This document shows positions 36,445 through 45,082 of a DNA stretch of 64,000 nt, piece by piece (within the stretch, counting starts at the first letter, position 1; the number at the start of each line of letters is the position of its first letter). Below the pieces are notes generated by a model, which was not told where the DNA came from, did no database searches, and was given only the letters and a program-made list of their open reading frames with translations. The position numbers were made by a program, and so were the translations under genes. This DNA comes from Allomuricauda sp. F6463D (GTDB taxonomy: Bacteria; Bacteroidota; Bacteroidia; Flavobacteriales; Flavobacteriaceae): the NCBI RefSeq assembly GCF_023015965.1, contig NZ_JALKAN010000005.1, positions 60,100 through 124,099 of the forward strand, in the 5' to 3' direction.

Positions 36445-36525
36445 TCAACTGATTATCAGTTGACAATAATAAGTTGGAGTTTTATGCTTTTTGTTACAAT
36501 TCCCAACCCGATTATTGTCAACCGA
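36445..36525. repeat. Nested inverted repeats between the two DUF4252 genes
   Basis: TCAACTGAT-T-ATCAGTTGA (36445-36463) is a perfect palindrome. Overlapping it, GTTGACAATAAT (36459-36470) is a perfect inverted repeat of ATTATTGTCAAC (36511-36522), extendable with one mismatch, enclosing a 40-base loop. The GTTGA segment is shared, so the two stems exclude each other. There is no T-run, so it is not a simple terminator. Confidence 0.65.
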
Positions 36526-36533
36526 TATCGTAT

Positions 36534-37073
36534 TTAGTTTTTCTTACTTGCTTCGTTTAGTTCTTCGGGCAAGTTCATTTTCTTGGTCAAAGAACTGATT
36601 TTGTTCAAATCAATATCACCGGTTAGAGATAAGATTACCGTCTCGAACCTTCTACCATCAGCCTCTACATTCTTCATTCCTGTAACGAACATTAACAGTT
36701 CGCTCACATGGTCGGAATCCTTGCCTTCTTTAATATAGAATTTAACGTTGGCATCCTTATCCTTCACTCTCATCAATTCTTCCATTTTGGAAGATTTTAG
36801 ATAGCTGTCCACAGAAGTCTTCATATCATCTCCGATTTTTGTGTTTTCAGTGGTAAAGACTTTCAAACTCTTCAAGCTACTGGCAATATCCATAAAATCT
36901 TGTGCTTCGGGATCATCTACCTCTACATCTATCTTTGCCAATAAGTTGAACATGCTTTTGTTCACCACTACGGATGTTACATCGTCCAAATCCTCGAACT
37001 TATCAAAAAGGGACTGTGAAAATCCTGCCAATGGCAATAATGCGGTCAATACGATTAAAATATACTTTTTCAT
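36534..37073 (-). CDS. DUF4252 secreted protein
   Basis: 179-residue exported protein with a signal peptide ending GFSQSLF and no lipobox, unlike its downstream paralogue. It shows the DUF4252 pattern of a helical first half and a C-terminal LLMFVTGMKN / ETVILSLTGDIDL block. It sits 11 bases after the putative anti-sigma gene. The pairing of one soluble and one lipid-anchored DUF4252 protein under a dedicated sigma factor suggests an envelope stress or surveillance role, which is inference. Confidence 0.85.
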   Translation of the reverse strand: MKKYILIVLTALLPLAGFSQSLFDKFEDLDDVTSVVVNKSMFNLLAKIDVEVDDPEAQDFMDIASSLKSLKVFTTENTKIGDDMKTSVDSYLKSSKMEELMRVKDKDANVKFYIKEGKDSDHVSELLMFVTGMKNVEADGRRFETVILSLTGDIDLNKISSLTKKMNLPEELNEASKKN

Positions 37074-37084
37074 CTTTTACGTTT

Positions 37085-37519
37085 TTAATTGTTGTTGTAA
37101 ATTTTTTGTTTTGCTGTTTCGAACTCATTCAGATAAGCTACCTTTTCTGTTCCTCTTCCAAAATTTTCCGCTAAGAGCTCAAATGCCTTTTTGGTTTCCT
37201 CGTAGGCATACTCCACCTTTTCTTGTTCCAAACGCTTTGTTTCTTGGTATTGATTACCAAAATAAATGCCAAAGGCCAAAACTACTGCCGCTGCAACGGA
37301 TAACCACTTGTAATAATTTACTCTAGGTTTTAATGGTACCTGCTTGGTGTACTTTTCTTCCTTGGCGATGGAAAAGTAGTTGAACATGGGCTTGTACTGT
37401 TCCAAGTGGGGTGCTACCTCATCTTGTGAAAAATATGCCCTAAGTGCTTTTTCTTCGTCCACTGTCGTAGTGGCCTCGAAGTACTTTTCCAATATTTTTT
37501 CTATGTTATCCAATTCCAT
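37085..37519 (-). CDS. Putative anti-sigma factor with one transmembrane segment
   Basis: 144-residue protein with a soluble N-terminal part (about 65 residues, KILEKYFEATTTVDEE), one transmembrane helix (WLSVAAAVVLAFGIYFG) and a charged, coiled-coil-prone C-terminal part. It starts 14 bases inside the sigma-factor gene, so translation is coupled. No zinc-type HxxxCxxC motif is visible, so the anti-sigma role is inferred from position and topology. Confidence 0.75.
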   Translation of the reverse strand: MELDNIEKILEKYFEATTTVDEEKALRAYFSQDEVAPHLEQYKPMFNYFSIAKEEKYTKQVPLKPRVNYYKWLSVAAAVVLAFGIYFGNQYQETKRLEQEKVEYAYEETKKAFELLAENFGRGTEKVAYLNEFETAKQKIYNNN

Positions 37520-38015
37520 AGTTATGTTTTTTTATCAATTCTTCCCTTACTGTTTTTCTAGCCCTTGACAATGCCACGCGCACTGCCGTTGGTTTCATTT
37601 CCATGAGTTCACATATCTCGTCAAACTCATATTGCTCTACATCACGTAGTTGCAAGATCATTTTTTGTTGTTCTGGCAAATCTTCCATGATTCGCTCCAT
37701 CCAGTTTACACTATCCTCGGCTTCCACCTGTTTCTGCAAAGAAGTGTTTTCATCCCTATAGTTGCTGTGAACCAATTTAAGATTTCCAGCTTGTTTGGAT
37801 TTTAAACGGTCCAAACAAAAGTTTTTTGTCATGGTCATAGCAAAAGCCTCTACATTTTTATACTTCTCCATGGACTCATTTTTCGACCACAACCTCAACA
37901 AAATTTCTTGAGTGGCATCTTCAGCCTCTTCCCTAGAAACCAACAGGCGCTTTGCCAACCTGTAAAGTTTGTCCTGAAAAGGTAAGACTACATTTAAGAA
38001 TTCCGTTTGTTTCAT
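37506..38015 (-). CDS. ECF-type RNA polymerase sigma factor
   Basis: 169-residue sigma-70 family factor with only regions 2 and 4. Region 2 shows AEDATQEILLRLWS and AFAMTMTKNFCLDRLKS; region 4 shows LPEQQKMILQLRDVEQYEFDE and TAVRVALSRARKTVREEL. It heads a four-gene operon (sigma, anti-sigma, two DUF4252 genes). The 213 bases upstream to the S41 gene contain no other gene. Confidence 0.94.
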   Translation of the reverse strand: MKQTEFLNVVLPFQDKLYRLAKRLLVSREEAEDATQEILLRLWSKNESMEKYKNVEAFAMTMTKNFCLDRLKSKQAGNLKLVHSNYRDENTSLQKQVEAEDSVNWMERIMEDLPEQQKMILQLRDVEQYEFDEICELMEMKPTAVRVALSRARKTVREELIKKHNYGIG

Positions 38016-38228
38016 TTTGGTTGACTCAGTTGATCATCTACTTTTTAATCTGTCTATACTATCACGACGACACATATCGAATATTGTTACAAAGAATTTG
38101 CAAATTCCCTATATAAACTTACTTTGCATGATAAACTTACTTAATTGCCCCATGAACTTTTACTCAAACTAATATACTCCTTTGATAAAATTGGAATAAA
38201 ATTTGAGTGAATTCATAAAAATTAACTT

Positions 38229-39710
38229 ATGAAAAAGTATTTCGTTCTCTTTTTAGGATTATCTCTGGCGCTTTTTTCGTGTAGTGATGACGACAACAAT
38301 ATTCAAAATAACAATACCCTTGAGCCTGATCCAGGTTCGGAAGAAAATGTAGCCGCGCAAAACTTTATGTGGCAGGCCATGAACCTATGGTATTTTTGGC
38401 AAGGTGATGTAGACGATTTGGCAGATGACAGGTTTTCTTCTGATGCCGAATACACGGAATATCTTGAATCATTCGACAATCCTGAAAGCTTCTTTGAAGA
38501 TACACTTTTGTTTAGCGAAGACCGTTTTAGTTTTTCCAACGAAGATTATGACGTCCTTGTAAACAGTCTTTCCGGAATATCGCAAAGCAATGGTCTGGAA
38601 TTTGGGTTGGGACTGATCGGCGATACAGAAAATGTTTTTGGTTTTGTACAATACATATGGCCAGACTCGGATGCATCAACCAAGGATATTCAAAGAGGTG
38701 ATTTTTTTACCAGGGTTGATGGTGTTCAACTTACTGTTAGCAATTACGTAAGTTTACTATATGGTGACAATAGTAACTACACATTGGGAATGGCGACCGT
38801 TGAGGACAACGCTATTTCCGATATTGACAAAGAGGTTGAGCTTACTAAAATAGAGAATCAGGTTGAGAACCCGATTTTGGTAGCTGAAACATTGGATGTA
38901 AACGGTACCAAGGTCGCCTATTTAATGTACAACCGTTTTTTAAGCAGTTTTAATGAGGACCTGAACGCTGCCTTTGCCCAATTTGTAGCAGATGGAGCTA
39001 CCGAATTGGTTTTGGATATGCGATACAACCCAGGAGGCTCCGTAAACACTTCTCGCCTTTTAGCCAGTATGATCTATGGCACAAACACTAGCGATATTTA
39101 TATTAAACAGCGCTGGAACGCCAAGATACAGGCACAATTGACCGAGGAATACCTCACCGATTATTTTGCAAGTTCCACAGGGACCAGCCCTATCAACACT
39201 TTAAATTTAAATCGGGTTTTTGTATTGGCTACCGACGATTCAGCATCCGCCAGTGAATTAGTAATGAACGGACTTGACCCATACATTGATGTCATCCATA
39301 TTGGTCTGACCACCAGGGGCAAAAACGAATTCTCTATCACCTTAGTGGATGATTCAATCAATAATTATATATATAATAGTGATCGAGAAGACAATATAAA
39401 CTCCCAAAATAGTTGGGGGTTGCAACCCTTGGTAGGTAGAAATGAAAACGCAAATGGGTTTTATGATTACACCAGTGGTTTAACGCCGGATATTGAACTT
39501 GAGGAAGATTTGTCCAATCTTGGGGTTTTGGGAGATGTAAACGAACCACTGTTGGCACGTGCACTTCAAGAAATTTCGGGAGGTTCTGCCAAAATTGACT
39601 TTACCGTGGAAATGCCTGCAAAATCATTCTCTTCTTCAAGGTTGCAAACGCCTTTGAAGGACCATATGTATTTGGACAAACCACTTCCAACCGATTTGGA
39701 GTTGAAATAA
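38229..39710 (+). CDS. S41 family C-terminal-processing-like peptidase, lipoprotein
   Basis: 493-residue lipoprotein (lipobox ALFSC, followed by SDDDNN). A helical N-terminal region is followed by a PDZ-like domain (near 110-220, RGDFFTRVDGVQL) and the S41 protease core. The catalytic dyad is Ser340 in SASASE and Lys365 in TTRGKNEF, 25 residues apart as in tail-specific proteases. LVLDMRYNPGGS is the conserved strand. The likely role is extracytoplasmic protein processing; the substrate is unknown. Confidence 0.92.
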   Translation: MKKYFVLFLGLSLALFSCSDDDNNIQNNNTLEPDPGSEENVAAQNFMWQAMNLWYFWQGDVDDLADDRFSSDAEYTEYLESFDNPESFFEDTLLFSEDRFSFSNEDYDVLVNSLSGISQSNGLEFGLGLIGDTENVFGFVQYIWPDSDASTKDIQRGDFFTRVDGVQLTVSNYVSLLYGDNSNYTLGMATVEDNAISDIDKEVELTKIENQVENPILVAETLDVNGTKVAYLMYNRFLSSFNEDLNAAFAQFVADGATELVLDMRYNPGGSVNTSRLLASMIYGTNTSDIYIKQRWNAKIQAQLTEEYLTDYFASSTGTSPINTLNLNRVFVLATDDSASASELVMNGLDPYIDVIHIGLTTRGKNEFSITLVDDSINNYIYNSDREDNINSQNSWGLQPLVGRNENANGFYDYTSGLTPDIELEEDLSNLGVLGDVNEPLLARALQEISGGSAKIDFTVEMPAKSFSSSRLQTPLKDHMYLDKPLPTDLELK

Positions 39711-39850
39711 AAAAGGAAAGCTGTCTAAAAAATCAGTGTTTCGTCAACCTGAACTCGTTTCAGGTTCTCATATCGATTATAAATCAATTTAATGAGATTC
39801 CGAAACGAGTTCGGAATGACTACGACCTTTTTTAGACAGCTTTTTCCTTT
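39711..39850. repeat. REP-like compound palindrome between convergent genes
   Basis: Outer arms AGCTGTCTAAAAAA (39719-39732) and TTTTTTAGACAGCT (39828-39841) are perfect inverted repeats. Inside are two further hairpins, CCTGAA/TTCAGG (39748-39764) and TTCCGAA/TTCGGAA (39798-39816), whose GAACTCGTTT and AAACGAGTTC parts also pair with each other. The CCTGAAC...TTCAGG and TTCCGAA...TTCGGAA units resemble the dispersed repetitive palindromes common in Bacteroidota intergenic DNA. It may also act as a bidirectional terminator for the S41 gene and btuB. Confidence 0.7.
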
Positions 39851-41712
39851 TAAAGGTTTAGACTAAGTCCAACGCTAAAGTTTCTTCCTCGGGTAGTGTA
39901 TCCGATAATTTCTATAAAATCCTCATTCAATAAATTGTCCGCATTCAAAAACACGTTCAGTTTGTTCGGAATCAATTCATGGTTGACCGAAAAATTCAGC
40001 AACGAAAAGGGCTCTAGAGCAATATCTGAATACGTAACAAAATCAGTATCCAAACGATCTCCGGTATAAGCATAACTTAACGAAGCATTGGTACTTTCAC
40101 AAAACTGATACCAAAGTGAAACATTGGCCTTGTGCTTAGGAATACGGATTGCATTATCACCTTTTCTTTCAGTAAAGGTGTAATTGGCGTTCACACTAAA
40201 GTTATTCCAAGGCACCCAAGTCGCTTCCACCTCTACCCCATTGGCATCAATTTCATCTGCAATGTTTATACTTGTAAAACTCATGTCATACCCAATGGCA
40301 TTTGTTTCATTTCTATCAAAATAAACAGTACTGAACCTCAACTTATCATTCAGTTTAAACTCCACCCCGCCTTCTATGGTCGTATTTTCCTCTGGCTCTA
40401 AATCAGGATTTCCGCCATAAGCACCGAACAATTGGGTTAAATTAGGCGTGATATAAGACGTAGCATAAGATCCCATCAATTTTAAATATCCATCTCCTGT
40501 GTTAAAAACATAGGACGGGTTCACATTGTACACAAAATGGTTACCATATTCAGAATGGTTGTTTAATCTAGCACCAGCATTCAGGTTCAACCCAAAGTCT
40601 GACACATACACTATGTTGGCATAAGGATCAACAATGGTAAAATCAACATCCTCAGTAAAAACCGCTTCATCCTTAATATAATTTACTCCCAAAACGGTAT
40701 GCCACTTTTCAGCAATCACATATTTATTATAAATGTCCAAAACCACATTATCACCTTCAAAGGTGCTTTCACCATAGGTATCATTAGCAATCGACTCATA
40801 GTCAGTATACGCAGCATTTATATAAATAGAACCCACGCCATACTCAAATGTAGATGATATACCCACTCTTTGCTGTTCGTTTTGTCCCAAATTCGAAGCA
40901 TCGGTCAAAGAAGCATCGTATTCATTTTTAAACTTTGTCTGGTTACCATATATTTTGATGCCAAAAGCATCTGAAAACTGATACCCTAACTTCAAATTGG
41001 TGCTGTAGTGCGAAAAAACATCCTCTTCGTTCTTAGGAGTTACCGCTGCGGACAATCCACTTTTACGGCGATTTGAAAAATCCACGCCATAATTGAACTT
41101 TCCAAGCGTACCATTTACAGAGGCCGAATTTTGAATACTACCAAGGTCGTAACTTTGGTCATCTGCAGTTTGATTCGTACCAACACTAGTCTCAAAATTT
41201 CCTGCTATCTTCTTTGCTGAACTCTTTTTGGTAGTGATGTTGATCACGGCCGTCGCAGCGTTTGTACCATAAAGTGTACTGGCAGCTCCCTTAATGATCT
41301 CGATGGACTCAATGGTTGCGGGAGAAAGCAACCGAAGGTCATAATCCGCAGAAAATGTCGATGGGTCCGAAACACGTACCCCATCAATGATTACCAATAC
41401 TTGGCGACCACGACCACCACGGGAATAGACCCCGAGAACAGAACCATCTCTACCTCGACTCCCGGCGATTTCGATACCGCTTTTGGTGTTAATAATTTCA
41501 GCAACCGTCCTGCCCTGATTGCGTTGCATCTCCTCAGCAGTAATCTTGATCACCGTTTTTCCTGAGTTTTCTCTTTTCAGTTCAAATTTTGAATCGCTGA
41601 CAACAACTTCGTCCAGTTGCTGCACACTATGTGAATCTTGCGGTACATTTTGTGCAAAAATTCCCTTTCCAGCCAAAATAGCGGTAATCAACCATAAATG
41701 TTTTTTTTTCAT
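39850..41712 (-). CDS. btuB: BtuB-like TonB-dependent cobalamin receptor
   Basis: 620-residue outer-membrane receptor. A signal peptide ends near GIFAQNV; a TonB-box-like LDEVVVSDSK leads the plug (ITAEEMQRNQGRTVAEII, YSRGGRGRQVLVIIDGVRV, SIEIIKGAASTLYG), then a 22-strand-type barrel ends FSVGLSLNL. The length fits BtuB (about 600). Assignment to vitamin B12 rests on the cobalamin riboswitch directly upstream and the divergent btuFCD genes. The riboswitch should reduce expression when B12 is plentiful. Confidence 0.93.
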   Translation of the reverse strand: MKKKHLWLITAILAGKGIFAQNVPQDSHSVQQLDEVVVSDSKFELKRENSGKTVIKITAEEMQRNQGRTVAEIINTKSGIEIAGSRGRDGSVLGVYSRGGRGRQVLVIIDGVRVSDPSTFSADYDLRLLSPATIESIEIIKGAASTLYGTNAATAVINITTKKSSAKKIAGNFETSVGTNQTADDQSYDLGSIQNSASVNGTLGKFNYGVDFSNRRKSGLSAAVTPKNEEDVFSHYSTNLKLGYQFSDAFGIKIYGNQTKFKNEYDASLTDASNLGQNEQQRVGISSTFEYGVGSIYINAAYTDYESIANDTYGESTFEGDNVVLDIYNKYVIAEKWHTVLGVNYIKDEAVFTEDVDFTIVDPYANIVYVSDFGLNLNAGARLNNHSEYGNHFVYNVNPSYVFNTGDGYLKLMGSYATSYITPNLTQLFGAYGGNPDLEPEENTTIEGGVEFKLNDKLRFSTVYFDRNETNAIGYDMSFTSINIADEIDANGVEVEATWVPWNNFSVNANYTFTERKGDNAIRIPKHKANVSLWYQFCESTNASLSYAYTGDRLDTDFVTYSDIALEPFSLLNFSVNHELIPNKLNVFLNADNLLNEDFIEIIGYTTRGRNFSVGLSLNL

Positions 41713-41794
41713 TTCGTTTAATCGAATAAACGGGAGAATAGTATGTGTTGCATACGTAAACTTTTATCCCGAAAGTTTAACATTGTTTGTTTGA

Positions 41795-41997
41795 ATTTGG
41801 CAGGTCTCCTGGCTCGTTCAATGTTACTGACCCTTCCCATCCAAAAAATGAACAGTGGTTTTGTAGAAAGTAACATCCTCAATATTGAGGTGCCAAAACA
41901 AGTTTGGTATAAACATACAGTTGCGGGAACAGCTCCGGTATTGCACCGGATTCCCTTTTAATCCCACGGAAACTCCGTGCGAACCAAAATTCGAGGC
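41795..41997 (-). promoter_or_regulatory. Cobalamin (AdoCbl) riboswitch controlling btuB
   Basis: On the minus strand the RNA contains the core blocks of the class: AAGGGAATCCGGTGCAATACC, split as AAGGGAA and CCGGTGCAATACCGG, then CCCGCAACTGT, and finally the B12 box AGCCAGGAGACCTGCC (41799-41814). The aptamer ends about 85 bases before the btuB ATG, leaving room for an expression platform that masks the start. The gap 41713-42058 holds this element, the divergent promoters and no gene. Confidence 0.93.
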
Positions 41998-42005
41998 CAA
42001 AGCTA
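41998..42005 (-). promoter_or_regulatory. -7 promoter element of the btuB riboswitch transcript
   Basis: The minus strand reads TAGCTTTG (TAnnTTTG), immediately before the first conserved riboswitch bases, so the transcript would begin right at the aptamer. No -33 TTG at standard spacing. Confidence 0.5.
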
Positions 42006-42025
42006 ATCAATCTGTTTAATCTTTT

Positions 42026-42054
42026 TTTGTAAAAATTAAATAATCTTACTTTTG
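42026..42054 (+). promoter_or_regulatory. Promoter of btuF-btuC-btuD, almost touching the start codon
   Basis: A -33 TTTG (42026-42029) and a -7 TACTTTTG (42047-42054) are 17 bases apart, a consensus match. The ATG of btuF is at 42059, only four bases after the -7 box, so transcription would begin at or next to the start codon. Confidence 0.6.
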
Positions 42055-42058
42055 ATCC

Positions 42059-43210
42059 ATGGCAAAAACACAACAATCAATTTTAGTACTCGCTGTCCTT
42101 TGTATTTTTATGATAGGGTGCAAACAAGATAAAAAAGCGCGCTCTGAACGAACCCAACAACCAACATCCACAATAAAACATGCCACAGGATTTACAGTAA
42201 AAAAAGAGACTAATTTCACTGTGATAGAGGTAACTGCCGCTTGGCCGGGGGCAGATAACTTTAAATATGCCCTGATTCCAAAGGAAAAACTGCCTTCCAT
42301 TACATTTCTTCAAGGGGAATATGACGCCATCATTGGAACGCCAATAGAAAAAGTAGTACTCACCTCCACTACCCATATCGAGCCACTCAAACAACTTGGG
42401 GAGCTCAATTCGATTGTTGGTTTTCCAAATACAGATTATATCTCGACCCCAGAAGCAAGAAGGCTTGTGGAAAACGGACAAATTAAAGATTTGGGGATGA
42501 ACGAACAGCTCAATACGGAAATGGTGCTCGAACTCAACCCAGAACTCATCATCGGATTTAGCATAAATGAGGAAAACAAGGCGTACGACATTATTAAACG
42601 AGCAGGAATACCAGTGATCTATAATGGTGATTGGGTAGAAAGTAGCCCATTGGGCAAAGCCGAATGGATTAAATTCTTTGCGCCGTTTTTTAAAAAAGAA
42701 AAACGGAGCGATAGTATTTTTAAAGCTATTGAATCTTCTTATACACAAGCTAAAGAGCTGGCAAAAAGAGCAAACTCAATACCAACAGTCATTACTGGAG
42801 GGCTTTACAAAGATGTTTGGTACGCAGCAGGTGGCTATAGTTGGATGTCACAATTTTTAAAGGATGCCAATGCCGATTACCTATGGGCCAACACTACGCA
42901 AACGGGAAGCATAGGACTGAGTTTGGAATCTGTTTTGGAAAAAGCGCAAGATGCGGAATTTTGGTTCAACCCTTCCTCGCAAACGTCCTATGATGAATTG
43001 GGCAGTGTAAACACCCACCATCAACAATTTTCGGCTTTCAAGAATAAAAAAATATACTCCAACGCCATTGAAAAAGGTGAAACAGGGGGGCTTATCTTTT
43101 ATGAAACGGCCCCATACAGACCAGATGTGGTTTTGAAAGATCTCGTTAAAATATTACATCCGGAACTGTTACCGGACCATCAACTGCAATTCATAAAACC
43201 ATTGAACTAA
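42059..43210 (+). CDS. btuF: Cobalamin ABC transporter substrate-binding lipoprotein (BtuF-like)
   Basis: 383-residue lipoprotein (lipobox FMIGC, Cys21) of the helical-backbone metal/B12-binding class. Landmarks are VVLTSTTHIEPL, LNSIVGFPNTDYI, ELNPELIIGFS and GIPVIYNGDWVE. It presents ligand to the BtuCD permease. Its stop directly abuts the btuC ATG. Sequence alone could also fit an iron-siderophore binder; the facing riboswitch and btuB favour B12. Confidence 0.88.
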   Translation: MAKTQQSILVLAVLCIFMIGCKQDKKARSERTQQPTSTIKHATGFTVKKETNFTVIEVTAAWPGADNFKYALIPKEKLPSITFLQGEYDAIIGTPIEKVVLTSTTHIEPLKQLGELNSIVGFPNTDYISTPEARRLVENGQIKDLGMNEQLNTEMVLELNPELIIGFSINEENKAYDIIKRAGIPVIYNGDWVESSPLGKAEWIKFFAPFFKKEKRSDSIFKAIESSYTQAKELAKRANSIPTVITGGLYKDVWYAAGGYSWMSQFLKDANADYLWANTTQTGSIGLSLESVLEKAQDAEFWFNPSSQTSYDELGSVNTHHQQFSAFKNKKIYSNAIEKGETGGLIFYETAPYRPDVVLKDLVKILHPELLPDHQLQFIKPLN

Positions 43211-44242
43211 ATGGAAAACCCAAGATCATATCGGTTTTCTTTTGTGCTTTTGGCATTAGCCTTGCTTTTGTCGTGTCTATTAAATATTAGCTCAGGTTCA
43301 GTTTCCATTCCCTTTGCAGATGTTATTTCCTCTCTACTAGGGAAAAATGCCCAATTGGCCACATGGGATTATATTATCTGGGATTATCGAATGCCCAAGG
43401 CATTTACCTCTATTTTGGTGGGTGGAGGACTTTCTTTGAGCGGACTTTTAATGCAGACATTGTTCCGAAACCCATTGGCCGGGCCATTTGTACTGGGAAT
43501 CAGTTCGGGTGCCAGTTTGGGCGCCGCATTATTGTTGATGGGAACTTCCATGCTGGCCGGGTTCACATCCTTTTCCTTTATAGGTGACGTTTCCCTTGCG
43601 ATTGCTGCCAGTATCGGTAGTTTCTTGGTGCTAGCTGTGGTAATGATCGTAGCCCAGCGTGTAAAGGACACCATGGCATTGTTGATCATTGGATTGATGT
43701 TTGGGAGCATAACCTCCGCCATTGTAAGTATTTTGGCCTATTTTTCCAGTGCCGAGAGCCTCCAACGTTTTATTTTTTGGTCTTTTGGAAGTGTGGGCAA
43801 CCTCTCCACTGATCAGTTGTTACTGTTAGCGGCAATAGTGGTCATCGGAATTTTGCTCAGTATTGTTTCCATTAAATCATTGAATGCCTTTTTGTTGGGA
43901 GAAAACTATGCGCGAAGCCTAGGGGTATCCTTAAAAAAGTCGAGGCTGACCATTATTATTGCGACCGGATTATTGGCCGGGGGAATTACCGCATTTGCAG
44001 GACCCATTGCTTTTGTTGGATTGGCCGTTCCACACCTTACCCGGCAAATATTTGATACAATGGAACACAAAATATTGATTCCTGCCGTAATGTTGTACGG
44101 CGGCATTTTAATGCTCCTTTGCGATACCTTGGCACAATTACCCAACTCTGCCAGTGTATTACCGATCAACGCCATCACATCCTTGGTCGGGGCACCCGTG
44201 GTGATATGGCTTTTGGTACGTAAACGAAAAATGATGTTCTAA
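43211..44242 (+). CDS. btuC: FecCD/BtuC-type ABC transporter permease
   Basis: 343-residue inner-membrane permease with about ten hydrophobic segments. Family signatures are WDYRMPKAFTSILVGGGLSLSG, GPFVLGISSGASLGAA and GPIAFVGLAVPHLTR. It begins with no gap after btuF and its last base is the first of the btuD ATG, so the three genes form a coupled operon for B12 import. Confidence 0.92.
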   Translation: MENPRSYRFSFVLLALALLLSCLLNISSGSVSIPFADVISSLLGKNAQLATWDYIIWDYRMPKAFTSILVGGGLSLSGLLMQTLFRNPLAGPFVLGISSGASLGAALLLMGTSMLAGFTSFSFIGDVSLAIAASIGSFLVLAVVMIVAQRVKDTMALLIIGLMFGSITSAIVSILAYFSSAESLQRFIFWSFGSVGNLSTDQLLLLAAIVVIGILLSIVSIKSLNAFLLGENYARSLGVSLKKSRLTIIIATGLLAGGITAFAGPIAFVGLAVPHLTRQIFDTMEHKILIPAVMLYGGILMLLCDTLAQLPNSASVLPINAITSLVGAPVVIWLLVRKRKMMF

Positions 44243-45021
44243 TGGCAGATGGCAACAGAAACATATTGTCCGTACAAGATTTGAATATTGGATACGATTC
44301 GAAAGCGGTAGCAAAGCATATCAGTTTTGAATTGGAAGCAGGAAGCTTATGCGGTGTTGTTGGTATCAATGGTATTGGAAAATCAACATTGTTGCGGACT
44401 TTGGGTGGATTTCAACCCAAATTATCTGGGAAAGTTGTACTCCATCAACAAATTCTGGAAAATCATACATCATCCAGTTTATCCAAAAAGCTCAGTGTCG
44501 TTTTAACAGAGCAACCAGCGTCCAAGAATCTGACCGTTCAAGAATTGATTGCCTTGGGAAGACAACCCTACACCAATTGGTTGGGCTCTTTATCTTCAAA
44601 CGATAAAGAAAAAATCCAAGAAAGTCTGGATGCCTTTTTGTTGGAAGAACTGCGGCATAGAAAATGTCACGAACTTAGCGATGGACAGTTACAACGTGTA
44701 CTTGTGGCACGCGCCATGGCACAGGACACCCCGTTGATCCTTTTGGATGAACCCACAACCCATTTGGATCTGTATCACAAAGTGCAAATCCTAAAAATGC
44801 TTCAGGAGTTGGCGCACAACAAACAAAAAACCATTCTCTTCACTACGCACGAAATTGATTTGGCCATTCAGTTATGTGACCGCATATTGATTTTGGATGG
44901 AAAAAACAATCCTTTTGGCAACCCTTGTGAGCTTATAGAACAAAAACATTTTGACCATCTTTTTCCTTCGGAAATGGTACAGTTTGATGCAAAAACTGGC
45001 ACGTACAAAGTGAATAAGTAA
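44242..45021 (+). CDS. btuD: ABC transporter ATP-binding protein (BtuD-like)
   Basis: 259-residue ATPase with Walker A GINGIGKST, signature LSDGQLQRV, Walker B LILLDEPTTHLD and the H-loop His in FTTHEIDLA. The signature differs slightly from LSGGQ. Its start overlaps the btuC stop by one base. It energises import through BtuC. Confidence 0.93.
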   Translation: MADGNRNILSVQDLNIGYDSKAVAKHISFELEAGSLCGVVGINGIGKSTLLRTLGGFQPKLSGKVVLHQQILENHTSSSLSKKLSVVLTEQPASKNLTVQELIALGRQPYTNWLGSLSSNDKEKIQESLDAFLLEELRHRKCHELSDGQLQRVLVARAMAQDTPLILLDEPTTHLDLYHKVQILKMLQELAHNKQKTILFTTHEIDLAIQLCDRILILDGKNNPFGNPCELIEQKHFDHLFPSEMVQFDAKTGTYKVNK

Positions 45022-45082
45022 GTTTAATTTCCATTTCGGCATCAATCGGAATCCGTTATCTTTATCCTTCATAAACTTTTAC

